Shown here in pieces: positions 32,739-40,669 of a stretch of 64,000 bases of DNA (position 1 is its first letter; each line of letters opens with the position of its first letter). Under the pieces are notes generated by a model. The model was not told the DNA's origin and made no database searches. It saw only the letters and a program-made list of their open reading frames with translations. A program made the translations under genes and the position numbers. The DNA is from GCA-003244245 sp052390115 (GTDB lineage Bacteria > Actinomycetota > Actinomycetes > Mycobacteriales > Pseudonocardiaceae), in NCBI GenBank assembly GCA_052390115.1, contig JBQTHE010000012.1, positions 1-64,000 of the forward strand, written 5' to 3'.

Positions 32739-34088
32739 GTGACGACGCACCCGTTGTTGCGCCGATTGGCGACATTCGGCAACGCCGACGCTGTGGTTTT
32801 CAGCGCCCGGACCTACAGCTACGAGTACCTGGTGGGGTTGGTCGACGACTGGCGGGATTACCTCGACATCCGCGGGGTGCGGGCGGGCGACGTCGTGACG
32901 TTGGAGGGGGGCTGCTCGCCGCAGGTGTGCGCCGGACTGCTGGCACTGATCGAACGGGGCGCGATCATCGTTCCGCTCACCACGCTACCCGCCGCCAAGC
33001 GCGCCGAGTTCCTCGACGTCGCCCAGGTTGAGGTCGTCATCCAAGTCGACGACCAGGGACGTCACCACTCTGAGCGCACCGGCCGGCGCGCTGAGCACAA
33101 GCTGTACAACTCACTGCGCGGCGGCAGCACCCCGGGCCTGGTGCTGTTCAGTTCAGGCACGACCGGGCGGAGCAAGGCCTCGGTGCTCGACTTCGACAAG
33201 GTGATCGATCGTTATGGCGACTCCAAGCGGCCGAGGCGGATCCTCTCGTTCCTGAGCCTGGACCACATCGGTGGGGTCAACACGCTGCTGCACACCCTGA
33301 GCCAGGGCGGCGCGGTCGTCACGGTCGCGCAGCGCACGCCGGACGCGGTCTTCGCCGCGATCGCCTCCCACGAGGTCCACGTGCTGCCCACCACGCCCAC
33401 ATTCCTGAACATGGTGCTGATCTCGGGCGCGCACGAGCGGCACTCGACCCGGTCCCTAGAATTGATCACCTACGGTACTGAGCCGATGCCGTTGCAGACC
33501 CTGCAGCGCTTGCGGGCGGCGTTACCGTCGGTTCGGTTCAAACAGACCTACGGCCTCTCTGAGCTTGGCATCCTGCCCACCCGGTCCAAGAGTGACGACA
33601 CGCTCTGGGTCAAACTGGGCAATAACGCCGGGTTTGAGCACAAGATTGTCGATGGGGTGCTCTGGGTGCGCTCCCAGATGGCGATGCTCGGCTATCTGAA
33701 CGCCCCGGCCCCGTTCGATCATGAAGGCTTTTTCGACACCCAGGACATGGTGGAGACCGACGGCGAATACGTTCGCATCCTGGGACGCCGAACCGAGATC
33801 ATCAACGTCGGCGGCGAAAAAGTTTACCCGAGCGAAGTCGAGAACGTTCTGCTCGAGATTCCGAATATCGCAGAGGTCTCCGTCACCGGTCGGCAGAGTC
33901 ACGTCGTCGGCATGGTCGTGAAGGCGACGGTGCGGCTTGTCGAGAGCGAGGACGAACGTGCTGTGAAGCGCCGGGTGCGGGAGTACTGCCGCCAGCGGAT
34001 GGAGCCCTTCAAGGTCCCGGCCGTTGTCGAGGTCTCCAGCACGCCGCAACACTCCGACCGGTTCAAAAAGATCAGGAACGGAGGGTGA
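32739..34088 (+). CDS. AMP-dependent acid ligase (acyl-ACP or acyl-CoA synthetase)
   Basis: A protein of about 449 residues of the adenylate-forming superfamily. The P-loop SSGTTGRSKA is near 138-147, followed by the TYGTEPM and YGLSELG motifs and, near the C-terminus, GEYVRILGRRTEIINVGGEKVYPSEVE. A late lysine in DRFKKIRNG is in the position of the catalytic A10 lysine. It is shorter than typical enzymes (500-550). It should activate a carboxylic acid and load the ACP encoded two genes later or CoA. It begins the plus-strand biosynthetic operon and overlaps the SDR gene by GTGA. It contains one TTA codon (33522-33524). Confidence 0.88.
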   Translation: MTTHPLLRRLATFGNADAVVFSARTYSYEYLVGLVDDWRDYLDIRGVRAGDVVTLEGGCSPQVCAGLLALIERGAIIVPLTTLPAAKRAEFLDVAQVEVVIQVDDQGRHHSERTGRRAEHKLYNSLRGGSTPGLVLFSSGTTGRSKASVLDFDKVIDRYGDSKRPRRILSFLSLDHIGGVNTLLHTLSQGGAVVTVAQRTPDAVFAAIASHEVHVLPTTPTFLNMVLISGAHERHSTRSLELITYGTEPMPLQTLQRLRAALPSVRFKQTYGLSELGILPTRSKSDDTLWVKLGNNAGFEHKIVDGVLWVRSQMAMLGYLNAPAPFDHEGFFDTQDMVETDGEYVRILGRRTEIINVGGEKVYPSEVENVLLEIPNIAEVSVTGRQSHVVGMVVKATVRLVESEDERAVKRRVREYCRQRMEPFKVPAVVEVSSTPQHSDRFKKIRNGG

Positions 34089-34834
34089 CCGTGGGAGCCT
34101 CTGACGGCGGCAGGGTCGCAGTGGTCACCGGCGGCAGCCGTGGTCTCGGGCAGGTCATGGTGCAGCGTCTGCTGCATGACGGCTGGCAGGTCGCTACTTG
34201 CAGCCGCTCCACCAATACCTTCGTCAAAGACACCCTCGCCGAGCAGGAGGACGATTTCTTCTGGGCGGCTGCCGACCTGACTGAACCGCAGACGCTGCGG
34301 GATTTCGTCACCGACGTGACGCGCCGCTTCGGTCGCATCGACCTGTTGATCAACAACGCCGGCGTGCTGCACCAGCAGCTATTCCTCACCATGCCGCCCA
34401 AGCAGATCTCCGAAATGGTGATGGTCAACCTCACCGCTCCGATCACGATGACTCAGGCCTGTGCGCGGGCGATGAGCCGGCACGGCGAAGGGGGACACAT
34501 CCTCAACGTGTCGTCCATAAACGCCATTCGGGGTTACCGGGGTGTGGCGGTCTACTCGGCGACCAAGGCCGGCCTCGACGGATTCAGCCGAAGCCTCGCC
34601 CGTGAGCTCGGCGCGTTCAACATCCGGGTGAACTCCGTGGTCCCCGGCTTTTTCGAAAGCGACATGACAGCGGAGGTCACCAAGGGCAATCGGGAACGGA
34701 TCGCCCGGCGGACGCCGCTGGGGCGACTCGCACATATCGATGAGGTGGCCAACGTGGTGATGTTCCTAGTCTCGCCTGGCTCCTCTTTTGTGACAGGACA
34801 AACGATCATCGTTGATGGAGGTATCACATGCTAG
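34085..34834 (+). CDS. Short-chain dehydrogenase/reductase (FabG-like)
   Basis: A protein of about 249 residues. The cofactor loop TGGSRGLG is near 15-22, NNAG near 90, the active-site serine in NVSSINA near 142, and the YSATK pair (Tyr, Lys) near 157-161. The C-terminus GQTIIVDGG is typical. An NADPH-dependent keto reductase acting on an ACP- or phosphate-bound intermediate is likely. GTG 34085 overlaps the ligase stop. GTG 34091, five bases after GGAGG, is an equally good start. The ACP gene overlaps its end by 7 bp. Confidence 0.9.
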   Translation: MTVGASDGGRVAVVTGGSRGLGQVMVQRLLHDGWQVATCSRSTNTFVKDTLAEQEDDFFWAAADLTEPQTLRDFVTDVTRRFGRIDLLINNAGVLHQQLFLTMPPKQISEMVMVNLTAPITMTQACARAMSRHGEGGHILNVSSINAIRGYRGVAVYSATKAGLDGFSRSLARELGAFNIRVNSVVPGFFESDMTAEVTKGNRERIARRTPLGRLAHIDEVANVVMFLVSPGSSFVTGQTIIVDGGITC

Positions 34835-35130
34835 CGCCGTCTACCATCCCCACTGTGGTGCGCAACGAAATCCACGTACTACTGAGCGAGTCCGGTGACG
34901 AAATCGGCAACCTGGACGATAACGACCAGTTGCACGATCTCGGGCTTAACTCCCTGTTACTGGCTCGGTTGATCATTCAATTGGAGACCGAGCTCGGAGT
35001 CGACCCCTTCGCCGAGGACATGATGATCTCCGACGCTCGGTCGGTGGGTGCCCTGGTGGCTGCCTACCAGCAAGCGCTGACGGGCACCGGTCTGAAAGAC
35101 GAATTTACGGAGCGCAGAGATGCAGCATGA
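34828..35130 (+). CDS. Acyl carrier protein
   Basis: A protein of about 100 residues. The 4'-phosphopantetheine serine is S42 in HDLGLNSLLLARLI, in a four-helix acidic ACP fold. It is slightly longer than fatty-acid ACP because of a charged tail. It carries the growing acyl chain between the ligase, the KASIII-like enzyme and the AfsA-like protein. It overlaps both neighbours (7 bp and 11 bp). One TTA codon lies at 34957-34959, within the conserved helix. No phosphopantetheinyl transferase gene is in the window, so a host enzyme must activate it. Confidence 0.93.
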   Translation: MLAPSTIPTVVRNEIHVLLSESGDEIGNLDDNDQLHDLGLNSLLLARLIIQLETELGVDPFAEDMMISDARSVGALVAAYQQALTGTGLKDEFTERRDAA

Positions 35131-35863
35131 TGCATTGATCGTGGTGGGAGACCGCTTCAAGGATTTCCTCACCAACCGTGGAACGATTTCTGCCTCGGCC
35201 CTGCTGAGGCGGCTGCTTGACCGCAGCGAGCCACGAGCCCTGTCGGTCGTCATGGGCCAGGGTCTTACGGCCGAACAACTCAGCACAATGGAGCAACTCA
35301 TCGAATCCGATCCGCACGCCACCGTGGTAGGCGGCGTCCCGGCGTTCGTTGAGCAGGGCCTCACGCACAAGCACAACCCGAAGAACGTCATGATCGGAAC
35401 GCCGGTGCAGATCGCTGCGGACCGATTCGTGGCAGATCTCTTGATCGACGAACGGATTGAGGTCCTGGAGGACCATCTCACCGGGCAGCACATCCCGGCG
35501 ATCACCCTCATGGAAGCAGCACGGCAAACCTGGACGGCGGTGACTGAGATGTTTTTCCTCGCCGACACCGTGCAGCAGCAGCGTTTCGTGATCAGCTCGG
35601 TGCAGTCGACGTTCCACCGCTACGTGTTCCCGCTGCCCGCCACCGTGGAGTACCGGCTGACCCGCCGTCAGGCGAACGCCGTCGGGCAGGTGTTCACATG
35701 TTGGGTCGGCGTGTATCAGGCAGACGTGCTGGCGGCTCAGATAGAGGCCGAGTACCGGGTGATCCCGGAGGTGTTCAGCACGAAACATGAGTCGATGGCC
35801 GCCCGGCAAGCCGTGACGTGCCAGCTCAACGGCCTACGGCAGGCCGCAGACAAGGTCGGGTAG
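35120..35863 (+). CDS. AfsA/A-factor biosynthesis hotdog protein
   Basis: A protein of about 247 residues. The core reads THKHNPKNVMIGTPVQIAAD, then DLLIDERIEVLEDHLTGQHIP and the signature TLMEAARQTWTAVTE, matching the AfsA repeat. AfsA catalyses transfer of a beta-ketoacyl group to dihydroxyacetone phosphate in gamma-butyrolactone synthesis; relatives do so in furan and butenolide autoregulators. Two hotdog repeats are usual (about 300 residues). This one is shorter, with a divergent second half. It is co-translated with the ACP (11-bp overlap, GGAGCG site). Confidence 0.8.
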   Translation: MQHDALIVVGDRFKDFLTNRGTISASALLRRLLDRSEPRALSVVMGQGLTAEQLSTMEQLIESDPHATVVGGVPAFVEQGLTHKHNPKNVMIGTPVQIAADRFVADLLIDERIEVLEDHLTGQHIPAITLMEAARQTWTAVTEMFFLADTVQQQRFVISSVQSTFHRYVFPLPATVEYRLTRRQANAVGQVFTCWVGVYQADVLAAQIEAEYRVIPEVFSTKHESMAARQAVTCQLNGLRQAADKVG

Positions 35864-35887
35864 GACGGGCTGAGAGGGTCGGGATTC

Positions 35888-36190
35888 ATGCTGTGGGTGG
35901 TGCACTGCCTCGACGAACCGGATGCAACTCAGCGTCGGCTCGCTGCCCGGCCAGCTCATTCGGCGCGCCTGAAGGCAGGCCATATCAAGCCGGTGCTCTA
36001 CGGCCCGCTCGTGGCACAGGACGGTGAGACCGTGATCGGGAGCCTGATCATCGTGGAGGCCGACACACAGCACGAGGTCACAGATTTCTTCGCCGACGAC
36101 CCATTTGCGACACAAGGCGTGTGGCGAGAGATCCAGGTGCACGGATTGTTGCTGTCACAAAACTCCCCGATCCAGTGGTCGACCGTGTAA
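35888..36190 (+). CDS. YciI-like (YCII) domain protein
   Basis: A protein of about 100 residues with the dimeric ferredoxin-like YCII fold: WVVHCLDEPDATQRRLAARPAH, LYGPLVAQDGETVIGSLIIVEA and DFFADDPFATQGVWREIQVH. The conserved His and Asp pair (HS near 25, DDP near 70) form the presumed active pocket. Related proteins act as muconolactone isomerase-like or dehalogenase-like catalysts. Inside a biosynthetic operon it may isomerise a lactone or furanone, which is a hypothesis. Confidence 0.8.
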   Translation: MLWVVHCLDEPDATQRRLAARPAHSARLKAGHIKPVLYGPLVAQDGETVIGSLIIVEADTQHEVTDFFADDPFATQGVWREIQVHGLLLSQNSPIQWSTV

Positions 36191-36223
36191 GTCGCCGACG
36201 ACATTATTTCACGGAGGAACTAT

Positions 36224-36952
36224 ATGGGTGACAAGTCAAACGGCATGGGCGTCACCAAGAGAGCGGCTTTCTTCGATGTCGATGAAACGTTGATCTCAAC
36301 TAAGAGCATGTTCGTGTTCCTAAGTTACTGGATCGAGCGCCGAGGCGACGACAGCAGCGCATACCAGAAGGTGATCACCGACATTCGCGCCCAGGTCGAG
36401 AGCGGTGCACACCGGACAGAGATCAACCGCATGTACTATCGGTTCTTCACCGGTGTTCTCTACGTTGACCTGCTCGCCGCCGGACGGGACTGGTACCGAG
36501 AATACCGCACGTTGCCGACCGCGTTCGTCGGCTCCACGCTGTCCGCTATTGCCGGGCACCGAACTCGCGGGGATCTGATTATCTTGATTTCGGGTTCTTT
36601 TCGGGCCTGCCTTGAACCGCTGGCCATGGAGGTCTTCGCCGATCGGGTGGTGTGTACCGAACCGATCGTAGACGACGAGGGCCGGCTGACCGGTGAGGTA
36701 GTGCGGCCCATGATTGGGACGAACAAGGCGGTGGCAGTCGCCGAGACTGTCAGGGCACTCAAGCTGATCCCAGAGGACTGCTTCTGCTATGGTGATCATT
36801 CCAGCGATCTGCAAATGCTGTCTAAAGTAGGCCATCCCAGAGTGGTCGGCGAAGACCCCGTATTACTGGAGCAGGCACGGCGCAACGGCTGGCCAGTGCT
36901 GTCCGCTCGCCCGTCACCGATCCGGGCGTCGGTGAGCTTGACAACCAGTTGA
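36224..36952 (+). CDS. HAD-IB family phosphatase
   Basis: A protein of about 242 residues. Motif I is FFDVDETLIST (nucleophile D18, acid D20), motif II LISGSF near 125 and motif III/IV CFCYGDHSSDLQML near 190-200. The helical cap is like phosphoserine phosphatase and SerB-like proteins. In this operon it could remove the phosphate of an AfsA-type product. ATG 36224 follows GGAGG. A TTA codon is at 36863-36865. Confidence 0.88.
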   Translation: MGDKSNGMGVTKRAAFFDVDETLISTKSMFVFLSYWIERRGDDSSAYQKVITDIRAQVESGAHRTEINRMYYRFFTGVLYVDLLAAGRDWYREYRTLPTAFVGSTLSAIAGHRTRGDLIILISGSFRACLEPLAMEVFADRVVCTEPIVDDEGRLTGEVVRPMIGTNKAVAVAETVRALKLIPEDCFCYGDHSSDLQMLSKVGHPRVVGEDPVLLEQARRNGWPVLSARPSPIRASVSLTTS

Positions 36953-37042
36953 TCAACCGAAGAGGGCGGTTTCTGCACATGTTCGCAGAACACAACACAA
37001 CGACCTTATCGCGCAACAACACAAATTCCGAGGAGGAGCACG

Positions 37043-38566
37043 ATGATCGACCGATACGAGGTGGGCCGTTCGATCCGGACGGCCGCTGCGAACAGGGCTT
37101 ACTCACAACCCATCCCTGACCAACCGACCAATGGTGAGGAGACCTCCTACCCCTACGTAGCGAGCGCTTTCAAGGGTTTGCCCCACGACGAGCTGGGTGA
37201 GGTCGACCCACGCGCCTATCAGACGTTGCTACGTGCGTTGAGCTCCGAGCGGCCAGAGGATTTCGAGCAGATCCCGCTTGGCCTCACCGAGAACAACCGC
37301 AGACTGCTCAACCCCCAGAGTGGATACGCGTTTGACCTCCAAGGGCCGGACACCCATGGGATAGTCATCCGGCCGGCCCCTCGCGTCGACGAGCCGGAGA
37401 ACTCGGCTGAAATGGCCGAGCTCTACTGGATGGCGCTGATGCGTGACGTGAAGTTCACCGACTTCGGCAGCTCGGCGCTCGCCGCCGACGCCGCGGAAGA
37501 TCTTTCCACCTTCTCCGATTTCCGCGGTCCGAAAGACGACGACCAGGTCACGCCACGCACTCTGTTCCGTGGGTCCACTCCGGGCGACTTGGTCGGCCCG
37601 TACATCTCGCAGTTCCTGTTGCAGGACGCCCAGCACGGCACGATGCGGATACAACAGCGCTATGACACTGTCAAGGCTGGCGTCGACTACATGACGGACT
37701 TCGATGAGTGGCTCGCCGTGCAACGCGGCGCGGCGCGGACCACCGAGCGGGACTTCGTCAATACTCGTTACATCCAGACACCGCGAGACATGGCGCACTA
37801 TACCCATTTCGACTACTCATACCAGCCGTACCTCAACGCCTGCTTGATCCTGCTCGGCATGAGCGCAGGCTCGACCGATGTCCTGGATTCCGGCCAACCC
37901 TATCTGATCTCGCAGAACCAGATCGGTTTCACCACGTTCGGCACTCCGCACATCCTCGGCCTCATGGCCGAGGTCGCCAACCGGGCGATCCGGACGACGG
38001 CGTACCAGCAGTTCGCCGTGCATCGCAGGCAGCGGCCTGAGGCGTTCGGCGGCCGGATCGAGGTTCAGCTGATCCGCGACCCGGGTCGATACAACGGGAT
38101 TATCAACTCGGAAATTCTGGACTCAGACGTGCTCAAGCGTGTCAAGCACCAGTTCGGTTCGTACTTATTGCCGCAGGCTTTCCCCGAGGGGTCGCCGATG
38201 AGTCCGGCGTACCACAGCGGTCACGCGTGCATAGCTGGCGCCTGCGTGACGATCCTCAAGGCCTGGTTCAACGAGTCCTATCGCATCCCCAATCCCGTGG
38301 TCCCCAACAAGGCAGGGACCGCCCTCGTGTCGTACACCGGGTCAGACAAAGATCAGCTCACGGTGGGCGGCGAGCTGAACAAATTGGCCGCCAATATCGG
38401 GAACGGCCGAGTTATGGGAGGCGTGCACTGGCGCACCGACTACGCGGAGGCGTTCACGGCCGGCGAGAAAGTGGCGATCGGCATTCTCCGCGACCAGAAG
38501 CCCACCACGATCGAGGACGCCACGTTCACCATCACCCGTTTTGATGGCACCACGATCAGGATCTGA
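37043..38566 (+). CDS. Vanadium-dependent haloperoxidase-like / PAP2-superfamily enzyme
   Basis: A protein of about 507 residues, the size of bacterial VHPOs. The vanadate/phosphate pocket is visible in three boxes: VHRRQRPEAFGG near 325, AYHSGHACIAGA near 390 (acid-base His in SGH) and GGVHWRTDYAEAF near 460. No lysine precedes the first box, where family members usually have one. The enzyme could halogenate, oxidatively rearrange or simply hydrolyse a phosphate ester. It lacks membrane helices, unlike lipid PAP2 enzymes. A TTA codon lies at 38165-38167. ATG 37066-type internal starts are not needed; GAGGAG precedes 37043. Confidence 0.87.
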   Translation: MIDRYEVGRSIRTAAANRAYSQPIPDQPTNGEETSYPYVASAFKGLPHDELGEVDPRAYQTLLRALSSERPEDFEQIPLGLTENNRRLLNPQSGYAFDLQGPDTHGIVIRPAPRVDEPENSAEMAELYWMALMRDVKFTDFGSSALAADAAEDLSTFSDFRGPKDDDQVTPRTLFRGSTPGDLVGPYISQFLLQDAQHGTMRIQQRYDTVKAGVDYMTDFDEWLAVQRGAARTTERDFVNTRYIQTPRDMAHYTHFDYSYQPYLNACLILLGMSAGSTDVLDSGQPYLISQNQIGFTTFGTPHILGLMAEVANRAIRTTAYQQFAVHRRQRPEAFGGRIEVQLIRDPGRYNGIINSEILDSDVLKRVKHQFGSYLLPQAFPEGSPMSPAYHSGHACIAGACVTILKAWFNESYRIPNPVVPNKAGTALVSYTGSDKDQLTVGGELNKLAANIGNGRVMGGVHWRTDYAEAFTAGEKVAIGILRDQKPTTIEDATFTITRFDGTTIRI

Positions 38567-38576
38567 GCACTTGCGT

Positions 38577-38611
38577 CCGGAGGCGGGCACGATCGGTAAG
38601 CCCGCCTCCGG
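38577..38611 (+). terminator. Hairpin between haloperoxidase and KASIII-like genes
   Basis: A perfect 12-bp stem (CCGGAGGCGGGC with GCCCGCCTCCGG) and an 11-nt loop directly after the haloperoxidase stop. It may stop or attenuate transcription before the last plus-strand gene. Confidence 0.75.
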
Positions 38612-38653
38612 TGAGACCGCCCGACCCTGAAGAGGGTCGAAAGAGGAGCTGTT

Positions 38654-39733
38654 ATGCGTATCGACGGCCGGGTACGAATAGCGGCGTTGAGCACCTGGTT
38701 ACCGTCGACGCGGGAGCGCATCGCTGAAGCGGTGATTTCCGGGCGGCTATCCGAACGCGACGCAGCCAACAGCGGATACGAGGAACTGTCCGTCTCGCAT
38801 GATCTCGCAGCGCCAGACATGGCGGTGCGCGCAGCCACACAGGCACTGGACCGGGCCGGGGTCACGGCCGCTGCGCTGGACTTGATTCTGCATTCCTGGA
38901 TATATTACCAAGGCCATGACTTCTGGTCTCCTCCGCACTACATCGCCAGCGAACTCGGTGCGCTCGCTGCACAGCCGGTTGGCGTACAGCAGATGTGCAA
39001 CGGGGGTACGGCAGCACTTGAGGCTGCGGTCTGTAGGATGCTTGCCGACCCTGCGGTTCGCTGCGTTCTCATTACTACCGCCGATCGCTTCTGCCCGCCA
39101 GGGTTCGACCGTTGGCGCGGTGACTACGGACTGGTCTACGGTGATGGGGCCACGGCAGCAGTACTGGTTGACGGCTCGGCAGACTCAGAACATGAGATGG
39201 ATGGTGAACTGGAGCTGCTTTCCATCGCGACGGTAGCGGCTGCACAACTGGAGCGGATGCACCGCGGCGAGGACCTTTTCAGTCCAGCGCCCAGGATGCT
39301 CGGTAACGTTGTCGATATCCGTCGCACCAAAAAGGCTTTCTTGGCCGCGGTGGGAGGCAGCGAGGTGTTCGCGAAGCTTGTGGGTGCCGCAGTGGAGCAG
39401 GTGGTGCGCCGCGGCCTGTCCGACGCCGGCATCTACCCCGACGACAGTCGCCTGCGACTGATCACATTGCCTCGGGTAGGCGCGGCCGCTCGGAACGCGA
39501 CGTACCTGCCAGGGGTCTCGGCCGTGCTGACCGCCGAGCCGGTCGACCTGGGCGGCCACACCGGACATCTCGGCGCTGGTGACCTGCTGGCAAACCTCGC
39601 AGCCATGCTCGGCGATAATCTGCTCGCCCCGGGCGAGATTGGGGTGTCGTTGTCTGCAGGCGCGGGATTCACCTGGTCCTGCGTCGTGGTCCGGCGCAGG
39701 AAGAAGGCGACTAGCTTCGCTAGGTCTGCTTGA
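38654..39733 (+). CDS. KASIII-like condensing enzyme or acyltransferase
   Basis: A thiolase-fold protein of about 359 residues. The active-site cysteine is C115 in QQMCNGGTAAL. Near the C-terminus the usual KASIII GNTSAAS box is replaced by GGHTGHLGAGD, and the earlier catalytic His is not in a canonical position. Such changes occur in the ChlB3/CerJ/DpsC-type branch, some of which are acyltransferases or starter-specifying enzymes. It may extend the ACP-bound acid with malonyl units or esterify it. ATG 38654 follows AAGAGGAG. A TTA codon lies at 38699-38701. It converges with luxR, one base apart. Confidence 0.85.
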   Translation: MRIDGRVRIAALSTWLPSTRERIAEAVISGRLSERDAANSGYEELSVSHDLAAPDMAVRAATQALDRAGVTAAALDLILHSWIYYQGHDFWSPPHYIASELGALAAQPVGVQQMCNGGTAALEAAVCRMLADPAVRCVLITTADRFCPPGFDRWRGDYGLVYGDGATAAVLVDGSADSEHEMDGELELLSIATVAAAQLERMHRGEDLFSPAPRMLGNVVDIRRTKKAFLAAVGGSEVFAKLVGAAVEQVVRRGLSDAGIYPDDSRLRLITLPRVGAAARNATYLPGVSAVLTAEPVDLGGHTGHLGAGDLLANLAAMLGDNLLAPGEIGVSLSAGAGFTWSCVVVRRRKKATSFARSA

Positions 39734-39734
39734 C

Positions 39735-40526
39735 CTACTTCTCGTAGAGTCCTTCGCGCAGTGCTTTGGCCACCGCCAGCGTACGGTTCGAGCAGTCCAA
39801 CTTGGCCAGGACGTTGGCCACGTGGCGCTTGGCCCCGTGCACCGAGATTCCCAGACGGCGAGCTATCTGCTTGTTGCTCAGACCGTCAACGAGCAGGACG
39901 AGCACCTCCCGCTCACGTGGCGTCATCCTTACGCGAGTCCGGCACACGCCCGCGTCGTACTGTCCGCTCGCCACGGAGACCAAGAATTGCGCGACGTGCG
40001 GCGGTATCGGCATCTCACCGCTGTGCAAACGTTGGAGCGCGACGTGCAGGCTCTCAGCACTGAGGTCGCTGATGGACGCGAAGCCATTGCTGCGTACCCC
40101 GGCTAATCGACTCAGAAGGGTGAGATCGTCGTCGATCAAGACCAGCAGTTTTACTCCTTTTCGGGTCGCACTGCGGAGCAGCGATCCGGCTACCTGATCG
40201 AGGTCCCGGAGTGCGACGACCAGGACTGCGGACTCGTGCAGGACGGCTTCCGTAACAGCTCCGAGCAAGTTTTCATGAGATCGGCATAACTCTACTGCAT
40301 CCAAGGACCGCAACATCTGTTCGATGCCTAATCTCTCGACTTGATTCCGCAGCGCTAGCACCACATGCAAGCGCGCCGATCTCTCTGTCTCTAGCGCGGC
40401 GACAGTAAGGAGTTGGTTAACTCTGTCACTACGACCAGCTCGGCACCGAGCCCTATTCACAGTACGCGGGAACGTGAGTTCAGCCAGCTCGGGGAATCCG
40501 CCCGCGATGGGCTCTGGAATGGTCAT
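39735..40526 (-). CDS. LuxR family regulator
   Basis: A protein of about 263 residues. The C-terminal GerE/LuxR helix-turn-helix reads TPREREVLVLLVDGLSNKQIARRLGI and VANVLAKL. Residues about 50-175 have the alternating strand/helix look of a receiver domain but without a clear phospho-acceptor Asp pocket, so it may act unphosphorylated. It is last in the carboxylase operon and overlaps a 48-codon gene by ATGA. Two TTA codons (40104-40106 and 40329-40331 on the plus-strand coordinates) could make it bldA-dependent. It is the likely pathway-specific activator. Confidence 0.87.
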   Translation of the reverse strand: MTIPEPIAGGFPELAELTFPRTVNRARCRAGRSDRVNQLLTVAALETERSARLHVVLALRNQVERLGIEQMLRSLDAVELCRSHENLLGAVTEAVLHESAVLVVALRDLDQVAGSLLRSATRKGVKLLVLIDDDLTLLSRLAGVRSNGFASISDLSAESLHVALQRLHSGEMPIPPHVAQFLVSVASGQYDAGVCRTRVRMTPREREVLVLLVDGLSNKQIARRLGISVHGAKRHVANVLAKLDCSNRTLAVAKALREGLYEK

Positions 40527-40669
40527 GACCAGCTCCTGGTAGCTCGTGCTGAAGGCGGTGGGGAGGATTGGCTCAAGGCGAACTCGGAGGGTGCTAGCCG
40601 CATCCTGGCCAGCGCCACGTCGTGGGTATCATCCATAGGACCGGCGAGCAAGAGCTGCTGGTTGATCAT
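40523..40669 (-). CDS. 48-residue ORF coupled to accC and luxR
   Basis: ATG 40669-40667 overlaps the accC stop as ATGA, and its TGA (40525-40523) overlaps the luxR start as ATGA, so it fits the gap exactly. The predicted product starts MINQQLLLAGPMDD, has a short amphipathic helix (VALARMRLAPSEF) and a Ser/Pro tail. It does not show the pattern of actinobacterial epsilon subunits (AccE/PccE) that I would recognise. It is either a small regulator or carboxylase accessory protein, or a translational bridge to luxR. Confidence 0.5.
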   Translation of the reverse strand: MINQQLLLAGPMDDTHDVALARMRLAPSEFALSQSSPPPSARATRSWS

